Shown here piece after piece: positions 4,844 to 5,256 of a DNA stretch of 5,256 nt. This stretch comes from an uncultured Clostridium sp. (GTDB lineage Bacteria > Bacillota_A > Clostridia > Lachnospirales > Lachnospiraceae). The translations under genes and the position numbers were made by a program. Below the pieces are notes generated by a model. It worked only from the letters and a program-made list of their open reading frames with translations, did not search any database and was not told the origin of the DNA. Each line of letters begins with the position of its first letter. Position 1 is the first letter of the stretch. Location: positions 1-5,256 of the forward strand of contig USQV01000087.1 in NCBI GenBank assembly GCA_900556965.1, in the 5' to 3' direction.

Positions 4844-5256
4844 CTATTCTTTGTGATTAGCTGTCATAAATTTCGTATAGTTCGGATCGATATTGTATTT
4901 CTTCATGTAGTATTTATGCAGAAGGAGCTGCAGGAAGTACAGCATGACAATACCTACCGGAAGGAGAATAAACGGGCTCAGCTCTGTGAAACCGAAGATC
5001 AGATATAATACTGCGATTACGGAGATAACGGTGATCGCATAAGGAACCTGCGTTCCAACGTGGTCGATATGGTCGGCACCGGAGAAGATGGAAGCCATAA
5101 CGGTCGTATCAGATACCGGTGAGCAGTGGTCTCCGAAAATAGCACCGGAAAGAACAGCACCTGTCATACCAGTGGAGAATAAGATGTCACCGGTTACAGC
5201 GTATCCTAACTGGATAGCAAGAGGAGTCATGATAGCCATGGTTCCCCAGGATGTAC
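4844..5256 (-). CDS. nhaC: Na+/H+ antiporter, NhaC family (C-terminal part; 5' end outside window)
   Basis: Membrane antiporter that exchanges sodium for protons to control internal pH and sodium. About 137 codons are visible; the frame stays open to the right edge, so the ATG at 5239 is internal. The first visible residues, TSWGTMAIMTPLAI, and then GDHCSPVSDTT (5102-5134) and ADHIDHVGTQVPYA are typical of the conserved C-terminal half of NhaC-family proteins. Three hydrophobic stretches follow the pattern of membrane helices: one around the GDILFSTGMTGAVLSGAIFG region, one after VPYA and one starting at LSPFILLP. A charged tail of about 25 residues ends with NHKE. The substrate could also be another organic acid or amino acid exchanged in this broad family, but the motifs favour sodium/proton exchange. 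It converges on pfp, separated by a bidirectional terminator, so it belongs to a different transcript. Confidence 0.9.
   Translation of the reverse strand, partial: TSWGTMAIMTPLAIQLGYAVTGDILFSTGMTGAVLSGAIFGDHCSPVSDTTVMASIFSGADHIDHVGTQVPYAITVISVIAVLYLIFGFTELSPFILLPVGIVMLYFLQLLLHKYYMKKYNIDPNYTKFMTANHKE

Overview
The window looks like chromosomal DNA of an anaerobic, probably spore-forming Clostridia species, most likely a Lachnospiraceae. This is inferred from a SpmB homologue, a clostridial-type pyrophosphate-dependent phosphofructokinase, a surface protein with Cna-B (SpaA-like) domains and a sortase motif, and moderate base composition. No mobile element, CRISPR array, tRNA or rRNA is visible. 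The order is adhesin (+), spmB (+), marR (+), pfp (+), terminator, nhaC (-). Both edges cut genes: the adhesin lacks its 5' end and nhaC lacks its 5' end.

Positions 1-2300 hold the most unusual gene. Its reading frame is already open at the left edge. It encodes at least one canonical Cna-B isopeptide domain plus degenerate relatives, a proline-rich stalk, a VPKTGD sorting signal and a membrane helix with a basic tail. At that point a sortase substrate should end. Instead the frame runs on into a classical signal peptide ending in AWA, a second extracellular module of about 260 residues, a Thr/Glu-rich tether and a third membrane helix. The gene reads as two secreted proteins fused in frame, whose processing by sortase and signal peptidase could yield two surface products.

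Positions 2301-2873 carry spmB, without spmA beside it. A candidate sigma-E-type promoter overlaps the end of the adhesin gene, so spmB may be transcribed independently during sporulation. Positions 2902-3427 carry a MarR-family regulator resembling the FabT-like regulators of clostridial fatty-acid genes. It has a near-consensus vegetative promoter and a short inverted repeat at its start codon that could be an autoregulatory operator.

Positions 3450-4688 encode the pyrophosphate-dependent phosphofructokinase, 22 bases after marR and probably cotranscribed with it, which suggests a regulatory link to glycolysis. The gap from 4689 to 4843 has a small hairpin and a strong hairpin flanked by T-rich tracts on both strands, fitting a bidirectional terminator between pfp and the convergent nhaC. 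The nhaC fragment is the C-terminal part of an Na+/H+ antiporter.
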